Source of the DNA: Idiomarina seosinensis
GTDB taxonomy: Bacteria > Pseudomonadota > Gammaproteobacteria > Enterobacterales > Alteromonadaceae
Length of the DNA stretch: 64,000 nucleotides
Assembly: GCF_003987275.1 (NCBI RefSeq)
Contig: NZ_PIQF01000001.1
Coordinates: 868,001-932,000 of the forward strand
Direction of reading: 5' to 3'
Shown here: in pieces, positions 1 to 12,254 of the stretch
Layout of the letters: each line of letters opens with the position of its first letter
Numbering within the stretch: position 1 is the stretch's first letter
Notes under the pieces: generated by a model
Databases searched by the model: none
What the model was told of the DNA's origin: nothing
Seen by the model: the letters and a program-made list of their open reading frames with translations, nothing else
Translations under genes and position numbers: made by a program

Positions 1-2229
1 GGCCTACCTGATTTGGAAGAAGGTGAGTTTACTGATCCGCGTCCGGTCGGTGATGATGGCGAGCGTATCGGTAACCACTTCTTTCCTAAAGACATGAACT
101 ATGGCTTTACCGACGTTCAAAACGAACGGACCAACGGCCAGGTCACTCTGCAATTTGCGCCAACAGATACCATAGTCTTGACCGCAGATTACACCGGTTC
201 TCGAAGGACTTCAGGACGTGTCGGTTATGGTTGGGGCATCTGGAATGAGTTCGGTGGTAACATCAACTCTTATATTTTAGACGAGAACGGCACCGCTGTT
301 TATGCCGATATAGCCGGTAACGACTCCTCGTTTACCGCTAACTGGGATACTACAGAGATCGAAGCGGACTCCGTTGGTTTAAATCTTAGCTGGGATATCA
401 CACCTGACCTTAATCTTTGGGTCGATGTACACGACTCAAGTAATAAGATTGATAATGGTGCGGATAAAGGCATTCATTCAACCGGCCAAATCATCTTAGG
501 CTCAGACCAGCTCCGCACTAAGATTTACGATTATCGCAACGGCGAAATTCCACAAGCCAGCGTGCTTTGGAATAATGGCACTAATGTTCTGGGTCGGGGT
601 GAAATAGATTCGAACTTTAGCCAGTTTTTGCGTAGCCCCGGTGAGTCCAACATTAAACAGTATCAAGTAGAAGCAACTTGGTATAACTCAGTGTTTGATG
701 TCCCCCTGGTTAAGGTTACCGGTGGTGTAACTCGCACAGAACAAGACATGGGCGGTTATAATGCCTGGAGTGGTTTGCGTGGTGGTCCGGGTTTCAACCC
801 TAGTTTCACGCAAATTTTCCCCGATGGAATGTTCGTTTACAACAACACCGATGGGTTTCTTGACGAATTTGCTGGTGGTGGTAGTGACCTAGCACAGAAC
901 TATTACTACACCTACGATATTGAAGAAGCACTGGCGCGACAGGCTGCTTTTTTAACTGAAGAGCGTATGGGCGCAGACGAATACTATGTCGGCATCCGTC
1001 CAGGCGACATTACCGGTCGTAGTAGTGTTTTAGAAGAAACCGACGCCATTTTCATTCAGTCTGAATGGGAATTTGACGTTGCTGGCTTCTTTACCCAGGT
1101 CAACTTCGGCGCTCGTTATGAGCAAACGGATGTTACCAGTATGGTGCGTCAGCGTGTTGAACAACAAGTTAACTGGGTAAGCCCTTCTGAGTGGATCATG
1201 CAGTATGTCGGCGGCGGCGATGAGTCGACCTTCTTAACGCAGACGGGTGAACACGATGTGTTCTTGCCAATGCTTGACGTTAAAGTCGATATCACTGAAG
1301 ACCTGGTTGGTCGTTTCTCTACCGGTAAGACCATAGCGCGTGCCCCACTTGGCGCACTCAACGGTGGCCGTAGCTTAAGCGGCAGTCCAAAACCGGGCGC
1401 TCGTACCGGCAGTAGTGGTAACCCTAATCTATTGCCCTTTGAATCGACTAATATCGACTTGTCATTGGAGTACTATTACGGCGATGGTAGCTATGCGTCG
1501 ATTGGCTACTTTAAAAAAGACGTCGATAACTTTATTCAAAATACTATCACCGAGACCACTATCGACGGCATCCGTGACATTTTCCAAGGTCCCCGCTATC
1601 AGCAGGCGATTTCCGATATAGAATCTCGTGGTGAACAGGCGACCTCCACTGCAATTTTCGAACAAATGTTGGCAAATGGTCACGGTAACGCCGATGGTGC
1701 AATTGAACCAAACTCTGACGACCCATTGATGGTCTGGAACATCAGCCGGCCGAGTAACACCGATGAAAAGTCAGTTAATGGTTTTGAAATAGCAATCCAA
1801 CAGTTGTTTGGAGAAACCGGGTTTGGCGCCGCGGCCAATGCGACTCTAGTAGACGGTGATACCAGCTTTGATGTCGATAGCTTAGACCAACAATCTCCAC
1901 TTGTTGGCTTGAGCGACTCCGCTAACCTGCAGTTATTTTACGAGAAACATGGCTGGTCGGTACGTGCCACCTATGCATGGCGCGATAGCTATTTGTTAGG
2001 TGTCGGTCAAGCCCAGGGGTCCTCTGATGCACCGCCGCAGTTTGCTCGTTCGTTTGGTCAATGGGACCTCAGCGTCAATTACGACGTAAACGAGAAACTG
2101 ACCGTATTCTTTGAAGGTATCAACTTAAATAATGAAACCGAAGAAGGTTATGGTCGTTACGAAGAGCAGTTCTTATTTGCTCGTCAGTACGGTCCTCGTT
2201 ATGCGCTAGGAGCGCGTTACAGCTTTTAA
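1..2229 (+). CDS. TonB-dependent outer-membrane receptor, 5' truncated by the window edge
   Basis: Substrate receptor of the outer membrane, energised by TonB-ExbBD. The frame is open from base 1, so about 742 C-terminal residues are visible; the signal peptide, TonB box and most of the plug lie outside the window. What is seen is typical of the beta-barrel half of these proteins: alternating aromatic and polar strands, long loops rich in Gly, Asn and Asp, and a C-terminal strand ending in Arg-Tyr-Ser-Phe, the terminal aromatic signature for BAM insertion. The style resembles the TonB-Xanth-Caul carbohydrate receptors, but I cannot run a profile. It converges on the GH3 glucosidase across a shared terminator, so uptake of beta-glucan oligosaccharides is a context inference. 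The TTG at 13 is not a credible start. Confidence 0.9.
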   Translation, partial: GLPDLEEGEFTDPRPVGDDGERIGNHFFPKDMNYGFTDVQNERTNGQVTLQFAPTDTIVLTADYTGSRRTSGRVGYGWGIWNEFGGNINSYILDENGTAVYADIAGNDSSFTANWDTTEIEADSVGLNLSWDITPDLNLWVDVHDSSNKIDNGADKGIHSTGQIILGSDQLRTKIYDYRNGEIPQASVLWNNGTNVLGRGEIDSNFSQFLRSPGESNIKQYQVEATWYNSVFDVPLVKVTGGVTRTEQDMGGYNAWSGLRGGPGFNPSFTQIFPDGMFVYNNTDGFLDEFAGGGSDLAQNYYYTYDIEEALARQAAFLTEERMGADEYYVGIRPGDITGRSSVLEETDAIFIQSEWEFDVAGFFTQVNFGARYEQTDVTSMVRQRVEQQVNWVSPSEWIMQYVGGGDESTFLTQTGEHDVFLPMLDVKVDITEDLVGRFSTGKTIARAPLGALNGGRSLSGSPKPGARTGSSGNPNLLPFESTNIDLSLEYYYGDGSYASIGYFKKDVDNFIQNTITETTIDGIRDIFQGPRYQQAISDIESRGEQATSTAIFEQMLANGHGNADGAIEPNSDDPLMVWNISRPSNTDEKSVNGFEIAIQQLFGETGFGAAANATLVDGDTSFDVDSLDQQSPLVGLSDSANLQLFYEKHGWSVRATYAWRDSYLLGVGQAQGSSDAPPQFARSFGQWDLSVNYDVNEKLTVFFEGINLNNETEEGYGRYEEQFLFARQYGPRYALGARYSF

Positions 2230-2260
2230 TTAAGCGTTAATTATCCTTCCTGGGATACAA

Positions 2261-2297
2261 AAAAGCTCCGATGAATTAGCATCGGAGCTTTTTTTTT
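2261..2297. terminator. Bidirectional intrinsic terminator
   Basis: A perfect 9-bp stem GCTCCGATG/CATCGGAGC (2265-2273 with 2280-2288) with loop AATTAG is flanked by A's on the left and a run of nine T's on the right. It can therefore stop both the receptor transcript (+) and the convergent GH3 transcript (-). Confidence 0.93.
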
Positions 2298-2313
2298 AAC
2301 TACGGTTTGTCGC

Positions 2314-4830
2314 TTAATCTAAACAAACCGCTTCAGTGTCTTCAGCTTGCTCAGCGACTAAGCGAATATCTCTAATGCTAAAGCTTAAAGCGGCTGCGTG
2401 AGAAATACCGAATATCTCCCCTACCGCTGCCGTATCCAAACCGGCTTGCTGCAAACACTGCATTGACAACGACAATGTCGCCCACTCGCCCGGTTGCGAC
2501 TGCTGCAGCTGGTGTTGTAGGTCAATTTTTACCTGACAGTCACCAGACAAGCAGTTCATCTGCAGATACACTGGCTGTTGCGGTATACGATCGACTTTGT
2601 AGGATAATTCTAATGTGCCGTTGTCACCAGCAAAAGCTCGTAAATCGCGGCTGAATGGACTAATAAAGCTAAACCCTCCCGATCCCGTTCCATCAAACAC
2701 GAATTCGCGAGCGTCTTCCTGCACTTGATCGTCAAAGGTCGAACTTGCAACGCTGTCGATTTCCTGAACACTACTGGTAACTGCGGTACGCTGCTCGTCA
2801 TTGAAAATTTGCAACTGCCATGGGCTCTGCGGCGCACGATCAAAGATCGCCATATCAGCCAGAGCATCCTGATCGACAAAGTCTGTTTGCAAATCATCAG
2901 ACAAGGTATTTTGCTCTCCATAGTTCAAACCAAAACCGACTTCCAATAGCGGTGCGTAATCGTCCTGATCAGAATTCAATCGACCTTGAGAAGGATCAGC
3001 TGGCCAGGAAAATGGCAGTTCACCGGTCATTGGGTGGCGTGGTTCACCATTTTCATCGGCAATAATAACATCCGCAACACCTTGTCCTTCGGAGCCTGGC
3101 AGCCAAGCCGCGACAAACGCATCGGAGGCATTAAGCTCAGGGTTAACATACATCGGGCGACCACTAATAAATACCGATACTACCGGGATGTCTTGCTCCT
3201 TTAAGCTTTCCAATAACTGCTGATCAACTGGGTTATTGCGCTGATAATCGATGTTGTCAATGTCACCGTTACCCTCGGCATACGGTGTTTCGCCGTAAAC
3301 CACGACAGCGACATCCGGCTTCTGCTGATACTGACCATTTTCGGCCAGCTCAACTTGGCCGCCCATAGCGGTTACCGCATCCATAATCCCTTGATAAATT
3401 GAGGTGCCGCCAGGGAAGTCTTCATTACTATTGCCAGTACCCTGCCAGCTAATAGTCCAGCCACCGGATTGTTGTCCGATATTGTCAGCGGCAGGCCCGG
3501 CCACCAAAATATTTTGATTCGGATTTAACGGTAATACATTGTCTTTGTTTTTCAGTAACACCAGTGATTCACGCACAGCCTGGCGGGCAACTTCGCGATG
3601 TTCTTCAGCGCCTATAAGCTCTGTCTTACCGGACAGAGGACGTTCAGCGGGGCTTGGCTTATCAAATAGCCCCGCCCGCATTTTTACACGCAAAATACGG
3701 CGCACTGCATCGTTGATTCGCTCCATTGCGATAGTGCCGTCCTGCACCTGTGCAATTAGGTTTTCATATAGCGGCTTCCAGGCGGCAGTCGGCACCATAT
3801 ACATATCCAGACCTGCATTAGCAGCCTGAGGGCAATCAGCGTTGGTGCAACCTTCTATTTGACCATGACCGTTCCAGTCACCAACGACAAAGCCGTCGAA
3901 ACCCATCTTTTCTTTTAGTACATCGGTAAGCAGATATTCGTCACCATGGATTTTTTTACCATTCCAACTATTAAAGCTGGCCATAACGCTCTGCGCGCCA
4001 GCTTGCAAGCCGCCGACATACCCTTGCGCATGATAATCGAATAATTCCTGCTCACTAATCTCGGCATTACCCTGGTCAATACCATCGGTAGTCGCACCGT
4101 CACCAATAAAGTGTTTTACGGTACTGATAACATGCCGTTCATCGAGAAAGCTTTTCGCTACGTCACCTTGCAAGCCCTCTACAATTGCGGCTGCGTAATC
4201 GTGAACAATTTGCGGGTTTTCTGAATAACTTTCATAGGTACGGCCCCAGCGAACATCACGGGCAACAGCGACTGTCGGTGCAAACACCCAATCGATACCG
4301 GTAACCATTACTTCGGTCGCAGTGACACCGGCAATATCTTTGATCAGTTCTGGGTTTTTAGCGGCACCTAAGCCGATGTTATGCGGAAAAATCGTCGCGC
4401 CGAGAACGTTGTTATGGCCGTGCACGGCATCGGTGCCCCACATCGTTGGAATATCGATTCCATCGACGCTGTCATCAATGGATGCTTGATAAAGGGACTC
4501 GGCCAATGCAATCCAGTCTTGTGGTGTCGCATATTTATCGTTATTGGGGAATGCGCCACCACCGTTTAGATAAGAACCAAAACCATATTTACGCATGTCC
4601 TCGACGGTAATATCACGGATTTCCGGCTGAATCATTTGCGCGACTTTTTGCTCTAATGTCATTTTATCGAGCAACGTATCGATTCGTTGTTCCATGTCAG
4701 GCTGTTGCTTAACCGGCAAGTTTAGTTTTGGCCAAACCTCCTGCTCCGACTGTTGGTTAGACGCGGGAGAGCAGCCAACTGTCGCCGACAAAGCCAAGGC
4801 AATGGCAGTAGTTAGATAAGCGCGTTTCAT
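2314..4830 (-). CDS. GH3 exo-beta-glucosidase / glucan 1,3- or 1,4-beta-glucosidase, probable lipoprotein
   Basis: Hydrolyses terminal beta-linked glucose from oligosaccharides, probably in the periplasm or on the outer membrane. The 838-residue protein begins with a hydrophobic signal and Cys20 in an Ala-Thr-Val-Gly-Cys lipobox-like site; Thr at -3 is not ideal. The GH3 TIM barrel spans about residues 45-380, with the Lys-His motif at 239-240 and the nucleophile Asp318 in Val-Val-Gly-Asp-Trp. An alpha/beta-sandwich domain follows (about 410-650), then an extra beta-rich C-terminal domain (about 690-838), the layout of marine ExoP-like exo-1,3/1,4-beta-glucanases. Its start overlaps the end of the sugar transporter by 4 bp, so the two are translationally coupled. 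Released glucose is presumably imported by that transporter. Linkage specificity cannot be read from sequence. Confidence 0.93.
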   Translation of the reverse strand: MKRAYLTTAIALALSATVGCSPASNQQSEQEVWPKLNLPVKQQPDMEQRIDTLLDKMTLEQKVAQMIQPEIRDITVEDMRKYGFGSYLNGGGAFPNNDKYATPQDWIALAESLYQASIDDSVDGIDIPTMWGTDAVHGHNNVLGATIFPHNIGLGAAKNPELIKDIAGVTATEVMVTGIDWVFAPTVAVARDVRWGRTYESYSENPQIVHDYAAAIVEGLQGDVAKSFLDERHVISTVKHFIGDGATTDGIDQGNAEISEQELFDYHAQGYVGGLQAGAQSVMASFNSWNGKKIHGDEYLLTDVLKEKMGFDGFVVGDWNGHGQIEGCTNADCPQAANAGLDMYMVPTAAWKPLYENLIAQVQDGTIAMERINDAVRRILRVKMRAGLFDKPSPAERPLSGKTELIGAEEHREVARQAVRESLVLLKNKDNVLPLNPNQNILVAGPAADNIGQQSGGWTISWQGTGNSNEDFPGGTSIYQGIMDAVTAMGGQVELAENGQYQQKPDVAVVVYGETPYAEGNGDIDNIDYQRNNPVDQQLLESLKEQDIPVVSVFISGRPMYVNPELNASDAFVAAWLPGSEGQGVADVIIADENGEPRHPMTGELPFSWPADPSQGRLNSDQDDYAPLLEVGFGLNYGEQNTLSDDLQTDFVDQDALADMAIFDRAPQSPWQLQIFNDEQRTAVTSSVQEIDSVASSTFDDQVQEDAREFVFDGTGSGGFSFISPFSRDLRAFAGDNGTLELSYKVDRIPQQPVYLQMNCLSGDCQVKIDLQHQLQQSQPGEWATLSLSMQCLQQAGLDTAAVGEIFGISHAAALSFSIRDIRLVAEQAEDTEAVCLD

Positions 4831-6101
4831 GATTCGGCCTCCTGCGCGCGCGCGATAGATTTAAATGCCTGAGGTTTATAACCGCGAAACCCGTAAAACG
4901 CGATATACACGTAACACAGTAACGGTAAAATAAAGGCGAATTGGACACTGGTAGCATCGGCTAGCGCCCCTTGTAATAAAGGAACAATAGCTCCCCCAAC
5001 AATCGCCAAACACAGAATGCCAGACCCTTGGCTGGTACTCTCTTTTAGGTTTTGCAGTGCCAGACTGAAAATTGTCGGGAACATTATAGAGTTGCATAGA
5101 CCGACAAATAACAGCGACCACATAGCCAACGCACCACTACTGTTAATTGTAGTGGCCACTAAAACAACTGCGATACTGGCATTAAATAACAACACCTTGT
5201 TACCGGCAAACTTCTGCATCACTGCTGCACCTATAAAGCGGCCTACCATCGCACCACCAAAGTACCAGGAAATATAATGCGAAGCTTGTGAGCTCGACAT
5301 GTTTCCTATATCCGATTGCGACAAATAAATGGCTAAAAAGCTACCGATACCAACTTCTGCCCCAACGTAAACAAAAATACCGATGGCACCTAACACTAAG
5401 TGGCGTTGACTCCAGGCCCCACCTTTTGTAGGCAAGGGTGCTGCCGCATCCACTTTACCCATGTTGGGGAGTTTTAATTTTACGAATATCAGCGCCATCA
5501 AAACCAAGGTTGCCGCTAAAATGAAGTACGGAGTTGATACCGTGTCTTTACTCACTCCAGTAACTTCCGGGTCTGCAACACCACCAAATATCAGCCAGGC
5601 GCCGAAGAAAGGTGCAACCGTGGTACCTAATGAGTTAAACGCTTGGGTCATGGTCAGTCGGCTCGATGACGTCTCCTCAGGACCAAGTCGGGTCACATAG
5701 GGATTAGCCGCCACCTGCAAAATCGTCACACCAGAGGCAAGGATAAATAATGCCAGCAGAAATAACCCGTAGACCTCCATCATCGCTGCCGGATAGAACA
5801 ACACACACCCTGCCCCAGCGATCAACAGACCTGTGACAATGCCCATTTTGTAACCAATTTTACCGACCATCAATCCAGCCGGAACTGAAATAATAAAATA
5901 GGCTCCAAAAAAGCAAAACTGAATCAGCATCGACTGCGCATAGTTCAAGTCAAACAACAGTCGTAGGTACGGAATAAGGATATCGTTGAGGCAGGTGATA
6001 AAGCCCCAAATGAAGAACAGCGATGTGAGCGCAGTCAGTGCAAACCGATAGTTGTTGTCACTGCCGCCACCATGTAACGCTGATGTTTGCGGTGTTGTCA
6101 T
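4827..6101 (-). CDS. MFS sugar transporter, FucP/GluP glucose-galactose family
   Basis: Inner-membrane proton or sodium symporter for hexoses. The 424-residue protein has about 12 hydrophobic segments. It carries family hallmarks near the N terminus (Phe-Phe-Ile-Trp-Gly-Phe followed by Leu-Asn-Asp-Ile-Leu-Ile-Pro) and a Gly-Lys-Ile-Gly-Tyr-Lys loop between helices 2 and 3. A good Shine-Dalgarno (AGAGGAA) precedes the ATG at 6101. It is the first gene of a leftward unit with the GH3 glucosidase (4-bp overlap), so it most likely imports glucose released in the periplasm. The divergent promoter contains a LacI-type palindrome and is probably controlled by the regulator at 8912. Galactose or other hexoses remain possible substrates. 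Confidence 0.9.
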   Translation of the reverse strand: MTTPQTSALHGGGSDNNYRFALTALTSLFFIWGFITCLNDILIPYLRLLFDLNYAQSMLIQFCFFGAYFIISVPAGLMVGKIGYKMGIVTGLLIAGAGCVLFYPAAMMEVYGLFLLALFILASGVTILQVAANPYVTRLGPEETSSSRLTMTQAFNSLGTTVAPFFGAWLIFGGVADPEVTGVSKDTVSTPYFILAATLVLMALIFVKLKLPNMGKVDAAAPLPTKGGAWSQRHLVLGAIGIFVYVGAEVGIGSFLAIYLSQSDIGNMSSSQASHYISWYFGGAMVGRFIGAAVMQKFAGNKVLLFNASIAVVLVATTINSSGALAMWSLLFVGLCNSIMFPTIFSLALQNLKESTSQGSGILCLAIVGGAIVPLLQGALADATSVQFAFILPLLCYVYIAFYGFRGYKPQAFKSIARAQEAES

Positions 6102-6128
6102 AATTTCCTCTTGCTTTATTTTTTTGAC

Positions 6129-6146
6129 GATGGTGTCAACACCATC
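6129..6146. promoter_or_regulatory. 8-bp inverted repeat, possible second operator
   Basis: GATGGTGT (6129-6136) and ACACCATC (6139-6146) form a perfect inverted repeat with a 2-bp spacer, just upstream of the transporter start and 8 bp from the LacI-type palindrome. Its half-sites differ from that operator, so it could bind another regulator or form a 5'-UTR hairpin. Confidence 0.4.
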
Positions 6147-6154
6147 TAATATTA

Positions 6155-6168
6155 TGTAAGCGCTTTCA
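6155..6168. promoter_or_regulatory. LacI/GalR-family operator in the divergent promoter
   Basis: TGTAAGCGCTTTCA matches the general LacI-family operator pattern (TGNAANCGNTNNCA) around a central CG. It lies between the transporter/GH3 unit and the GH1/GPH/LacI unit, so one site could control both directions. The obvious ligand is the LacI-family product at 8912-9913. Confidence 0.75.
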
Positions 6169-6223
6169 TGTATAGCATAATTGAATTTAATGGCAATGAA
6201 AACCTACTCTGGAATGGACGCTT

Positions 6224-7591
6224 ATGAAAACAATAACCCTGCCAAAACAGTCATATTTAAAGTCTCAAGACTTTACCTTCGGGGTCGCTACATCGTCCTT
6301 TCAAATTGAAGGAGACATTGCTGGCCGAGAGCTGTGCATCTGGGATACTTTTTGCCGCAAGCCCGGAAAAATAAAAGATAAATCCAATGGCGATGTTGCT
6401 TGCGAGCATATAGAGAACTATCAGCAGGACGTCGAGCTTATAGCTTCTTTAGGAGTCGATGCCTATCGATTTTCAATTGCCTGGGGCCGAGTAATTAATT
6501 CGGATGGTAGCGTTAATCAGACAGGGCTAGCGTTCTACAGCAACTTAGTTGATGCTTTATTAAAAAGAGGAATCAAAAGTTACCTGACTCTTTATCACTG
6601 GGATCTTCCCCAATACCTAGAGGATCAAGGCGGTTGGTTAAACCGGGATACAGCCTACCGCTTTGCTGACTATGCTGAAGTTGTAGCCAAAGCGTTGGGT
6701 AACAAGGTAGTCAGTTACGCAACTTTGAACGAGCCATTTTGTAGCGCTTATTTAAGCTACGAGGCCGGTATTCACGCCCCGGGCAAACAAAGTCGCCAGC
6801 AAGGTCGTCAGGCAGCTCACCATTTATTGCTTGCGCACGGGCTCGCTTTACCTAAATTAAGACAGCACGCGCCTTTAGCGGAGCATGGCATCGTATTAAA
6901 TTTTAGCCCATGTTATCCAGCCTCAGACAGCGTTCAGGACAAACTCGCCGCAGAGTCTGCTCATCAATACCACAACCTTTGGTATATAGAGCCTTTACTA
7001 AAAGGCGGTTATCCGCCTTTATTCGAACAACTAGCGGCAAACGAGCAACCAGAGGTACGTTCCGGAGACATGGACATTATTAGTCAGCCGATAGACTTCC
7101 TCGGCGTTAACTACTATACCAGAACGGTTTTTAGGGAAAACCAAAGAGGCTGGTTTAGCGATGTTCCGGCAACCGGTGATGAATTAACCACTATGGGCTG
7201 GGAAGTTTATCCGGCCGGCCTGACTGAAATACTGATTGGACTCCATCAGCGCTACCAAAACTTACCGCCAGTCTATATCACTGAGAATGGCGCAGCCTAC
7301 GACGACCAAATCGATAATGGCATTGTCGATGATGCCCGTCGAATTGATTATTTTCAGTCTCACCTATTGGCAGTAGATGACGCCATTAATGACGGCGTCG
7401 ATGTCCGCGGTTATTTCGCCTGGAGTTTAATGGATAATTTTGAATGGGCGGAAGGCTACACGCAAAGGTTTGGAATCGTCTATGTTGATTACCAGACGCA
7501 GCAACGCACACTAAAAAATAGTGCAAAAGCTTTACAGCAGCTGTGCTTAACACGACAATCACAGCTTACCGCTGTGGAGGACTTATGTTAA
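6224..7591 (+). CDS. GH1 family beta-glucosidase (cytoplasmic)
   Basis: Retaining beta-glucosidase that splits imported cellobiose- or laminaribiose-type sugars to glucose. The 455-residue protein has the usual bacterial GH1 length and no signal peptide. The acid/base is Glu170 in Thr-Leu-Asn-Glu-Pro, and the nucleophile is Glu354 in Tyr-Ile-Thr-Glu-Asn-Gly. The glycone-binding stretch Phe-Glu-Trp-Ala-Glu-Gly-Tyr lies near residue 406. It is the first gene of a rightward unit with the GPH symporter (7-bp overlap) and the LacI regulator. GH1 also includes 6-phospho-beta-glucosidases, but no PTS gene is present, so hydrolysis of unphosphorylated disaccharides is more likely. Confidence 0.94.
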   Translation: MKTITLPKQSYLKSQDFTFGVATSSFQIEGDIAGRELCIWDTFCRKPGKIKDKSNGDVACEHIENYQQDVELIASLGVDAYRFSIAWGRVINSDGSVNQTGLAFYSNLVDALLKRGIKSYLTLYHWDLPQYLEDQGGWLNRDTAYRFADYAEVVAKALGNKVVSYATLNEPFCSAYLSYEAGIHAPGKQSRQQGRQAAHHLLLAHGLALPKLRQHAPLAEHGIVLNFSPCYPASDSVQDKLAAESAHQYHNLWYIEPLLKGGYPPLFEQLAANEQPEVRSGDMDIISQPIDFLGVNYYTRTVFRENQRGWFSDVPATGDELTTMGWEVYPAGLTEILIGLHQRYQNLPPVYITENGAAYDDQIDNGIVDDARRIDYFQSHLLAVDDAINDGVDVRGYFAWSLMDNFEWAEGYTQRFGIVYVDYQTQQRTLKNSAKALQQLCLTRQSQLTAVEDLC

Positions 7592-8910
7592 GCCGCAAAG
7601 AAAAAGTTGCTTATGGCTTGGGCGACACCGCCAGCAACATCATTTTCCAGACCGTCATGTTGTTTCTGGCTTTTTTTTATACCGATATTTTTGGTATCCC
7701 TGCCGCAGCGGTCGGTACTATGTTTTTAGTGGTCAGGCTTATCGATGCTATTACCGATCCAATGATGGGCCTTATTGCCGATAAAACCCGCTCTCGATAC
7801 GGTCAATTTCGACCTTACTTGCTCTGGGTAGCAGTTCCTTTTGCCATCTGTAGCGTACTGGCATTTACCACTCCCGATCTGAACACGACATCAAAAATTT
7901 TGTACGCCTACGCGACATATACGTTGCTAATGCTGGCTTATACCGCTATTAACATTCCCTATTCAGCGCTTGGAGGTGTACTTACCGCCGACCCATTAGA
8001 GCGTGTTTCTGTGCAATCTTATCGCTTTGTATTTGGCATGCTTGGGGGGTTACTGGTTGCGACCTGTACGCTACCTTTAGTTGACTGGATTGGGCAAGGC
8101 AACAAAGTTCTCGGTTACCAGCTAACCATATTGGCACTGAGCATTTTTGGCGTATTGCTATTTATTCTTTGTTTCCTGGGAACCCGTGAACGGCTTATAC
8201 CGCCCAAGCAACAGCACTTATCGCTCAGCAACGGTTTGCACACGTTGTGGTCTAACGAACAGTGGCGACGGCTATCCATTGCCGCAGCGTTAGTGCTCAC
8301 GGGGATTGCCCTGAAAAATACCTTAGCGATTTATTACGTAAAATATTATTTAGTTCGCGAAGATCTTATTACCCTATTTATTAGCATCGGTATGATCGGA
8401 AATATTCTCGGCTGCGCACTGGCGCAATTTGTTTGTCGGTATATCGATAAAGTAACCGCCTATATCAGTGTTCAGGTTATCGCTGCACTGATTTGTGTCG
8501 CCGCCTACTGGGTGTCACCCGATCAATTGATTTTGGCGTTCACATTGTACTTCTTATGGGGCCTTTTTTTACAAATGGGAACCCCTATGCTGTGGGCTAA
8601 AATTGCTGATGTGGTCGATTATGGTTATTGGAAGACAGGTATCCGTGCAACCGGGCTTGTCTACTCATCGGTCGTATTCTTTATTAAGTTTGGTCTTGCT
8701 ATGGGAGGAGCTATAGCTGGCTGGTGGTTGGCATTTTACGACTACTCACCTGACCAATTGCAAAGCCCCCACACACAAACTGGCATTTTAATCGCATTTA
8801 CCGTTTTACCAGCAATTGCATCTCTGCTTGTTGCATTTGTGATGCGCAGGTACACTTTAAAGCAACCACGGGTACAACAAATTAGCAGAGCGCTGGAGCA
8901 ATACTCATAA
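7585..8910 (+). CDS. GPH-family (MelB-like) sugar:cation symporter
   Basis: Twelve-helix inner-membrane symporter of the glycoside-pentoside-hexuronide family, probably bringing beta-glucosides to the cytoplasmic GH1 enzyme. The N terminus has the typical Tyr-Gly-Leu-Gly-Asp-Thr-Ala-Ser-Asn stretch, followed by Asp-Pro-Met-Met-Gly and a Lys-Thr-Arg-Ser-Arg-Tyr-Gly-Gln-Phe-Arg-Pro loop after helix 2. I place the start at the ATG at 7585 because GGAGG sits at 7576-7580; it overlaps the GH1 stop by 7 bp, which gives 441 residues. A start at 7543 would add 14 residues with no better ribosome site. The substrate is inferred from the operon only. Confidence 0.92.
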   Translation: MLSRKEKVAYGLGDTASNIIFQTVMLFLAFFYTDIFGIPAAAVGTMFLVVRLIDAITDPMMGLIADKTRSRYGQFRPYLLWVAVPFAICSVLAFTTPDLNTTSKILYAYATYTLLMLAYTAINIPYSALGGVLTADPLERVSVQSYRFVFGMLGGLLVATCTLPLVDWIGQGNKVLGYQLTILALSIFGVLLFILCFLGTRERLIPPKQQHLSLSNGLHTLWSNEQWRRLSIAAALVLTGIALKNTLAIYYVKYYLVREDLITLFISIGMIGNILGCALAQFVCRYIDKVTAYISVQVIAALICVAAYWVSPDQLILAFTLYFLWGLFLQMGTPMLWAKIADVVDYGYWKTGIRATGLVYSSVVFFIKFGLAMGGAIAGWWLAFYDYSPDQLQSPHTQTGILIAFTVLPAIASLLVAFVMRRYTLKQPRVQQISRALEQYS

Positions 8911-8911
8911 C

Positions 8912-9913
8912 ATGGCGACAATCTACGAAGTTTCTAAACTTGCCGGCGTGTCATTAGCGACCGTTTCACGGGTGATAAATAATAATACCCCAGTTAGAGA
9001 AGCAACCCGCATTAAGGTTCTCGAAGCCATGGATAAGTTGGGTTATCACCCAAACTCCGTGGCTCAGTCACTCGCTTCTAGCCGGTCAAACTCGATCGGT
9101 ATTGTTGTGTCCGAATTAAACGGTCCTTTTTTCGGTACGCTACTTAGTGATATCGAGACTGCCTTTCGTAAGGCAGGTAAACACGTCATTATTGCGGCGG
9201 GTCACAGTGATGAAAAACTAGAAAAAGAGAGTATTTCCTTTTTACAAAGTCGTAACTGTGACGCACTGATACTGCATGTAGAAGCAGTAAGCGATGATTA
9301 TTTAACAGAATTAGCCGACAAAGATGTCCCCTTTGTGTTATTAAATCGTTTTGTTCCCTCGTTATACCAACGTTGTATTACGCTTAATAATCAGCATGGC
9401 GGCTACCTCGCTACCCAACACCTGTTACAACTTGGGCATACTAATATCGGCTATATTTCTGGTCCAATGTGGAAGCACGATGCCGAACAGCGGTACAACG
9501 GGCACTTAAGAGCACTTGCCGAGTTTGCAATCAATTCCAGTCAAAGCGTTTTTTATGAGGGCGATTACCACGAAAAAGGCGGTGCCGACGGGATGACTCA
9601 GCTACTAAATACCGATCCTCAAATAACCGCAGTTGTATGTGCTAATGACGAGATGGCAGCGGGTGCAATGACTGCAGCCAGGGAGCTGGGTCGTTCTTTG
9701 CCCGAACAATTATCGGTAGTTGGATTTGATAACGTTAACTTTTCCCACTATATGTGCCCTAAACTAACCACAGTCGACTACCCTATTGGCGGAATGGGTC
9801 AAATGGCCTCGCGTTGGGTATTAAAAAATGTCTACCAGCAAAAATTAGGTGACATTCAAAACGTCTTTGAACCCCGTCTCATTCAACGCGACTCGGCAGC
9901 CGCAGCGAAATAA
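8912..9913 (+). CDS. LacI-family transcriptional regulator of the beta-glucoside locus
   Basis: Sugar-responsive repressor of 333 residues. Residues 2-24 form the LacI helix-turn-helix (Thr-Ile-Tyr-Glu-Val-Ser, then Val-Ser-Leu-Ala-Thr-Val-Ser-Arg-Val-Ile-Asn), followed by the hinge helix and a periplasmic-binding-like effector domain to the end. It starts one base after the symporter stop, so it is the third gene of the GH1-GPH unit. The palindrome at 6155-6168 is its likely operator, which would make it autoregulatory through the GH1 promoter. The effector is probably glucose or a beta-glucoside; this is inferred. Confidence 0.94.
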   Translation: MATIYEVSKLAGVSLATVSRVINNNTPVREATRIKVLEAMDKLGYHPNSVAQSLASSRSNSIGIVVSELNGPFFGTLLSDIETAFRKAGKHVIIAAGHSDEKLEKESISFLQSRNCDALILHVEAVSDDYLTELADKDVPFVLLNRFVPSLYQRCITLNNQHGGYLATQHLLQLGHTNIGYISGPMWKHDAEQRYNGHLRALAEFAINSSQSVFYEGDYHEKGGADGMTQLLNTDPQITAVVCANDEMAAGAMTAARELGRSLPEQLSVVGFDNVNFSHYMCPKLTTVDYPIGGMGQMASRWVLKNVYQQKLGDIQNVFEPRLIQRDSAAAAK

Positions 9914-9941
9914 AAAACGCGTGCTAAAAAGCACGCGTTTT
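9914..9941. terminator. Bidirectional intrinsic terminator between lacI-type gene and katG
   Basis: AAAACGCGTGC (9914-9924) and GCACGCGTTTT (9931-9941) form a perfect stem with loop TAAAAA. A's and T's on the outer sides allow function for both converging genes. Confidence 0.9.
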
Positions 9942-9948
9942 AATCAAG

Positions 9949-12193
<2,245 letters not shown>

Positions 12194-12254
12194 GCAGCTC
12201 ATGGAGAGATTGAGCAAAGTCATTAAAACGGTCGGAGTGATAGATTTTATCGAT

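Noticed and set aside
13-60. TTG at 13 as the start of the first receptor
   Set aside because: The frame is open to base 1, and the signal peptide and plug are missing, so the gene begins outside the window.
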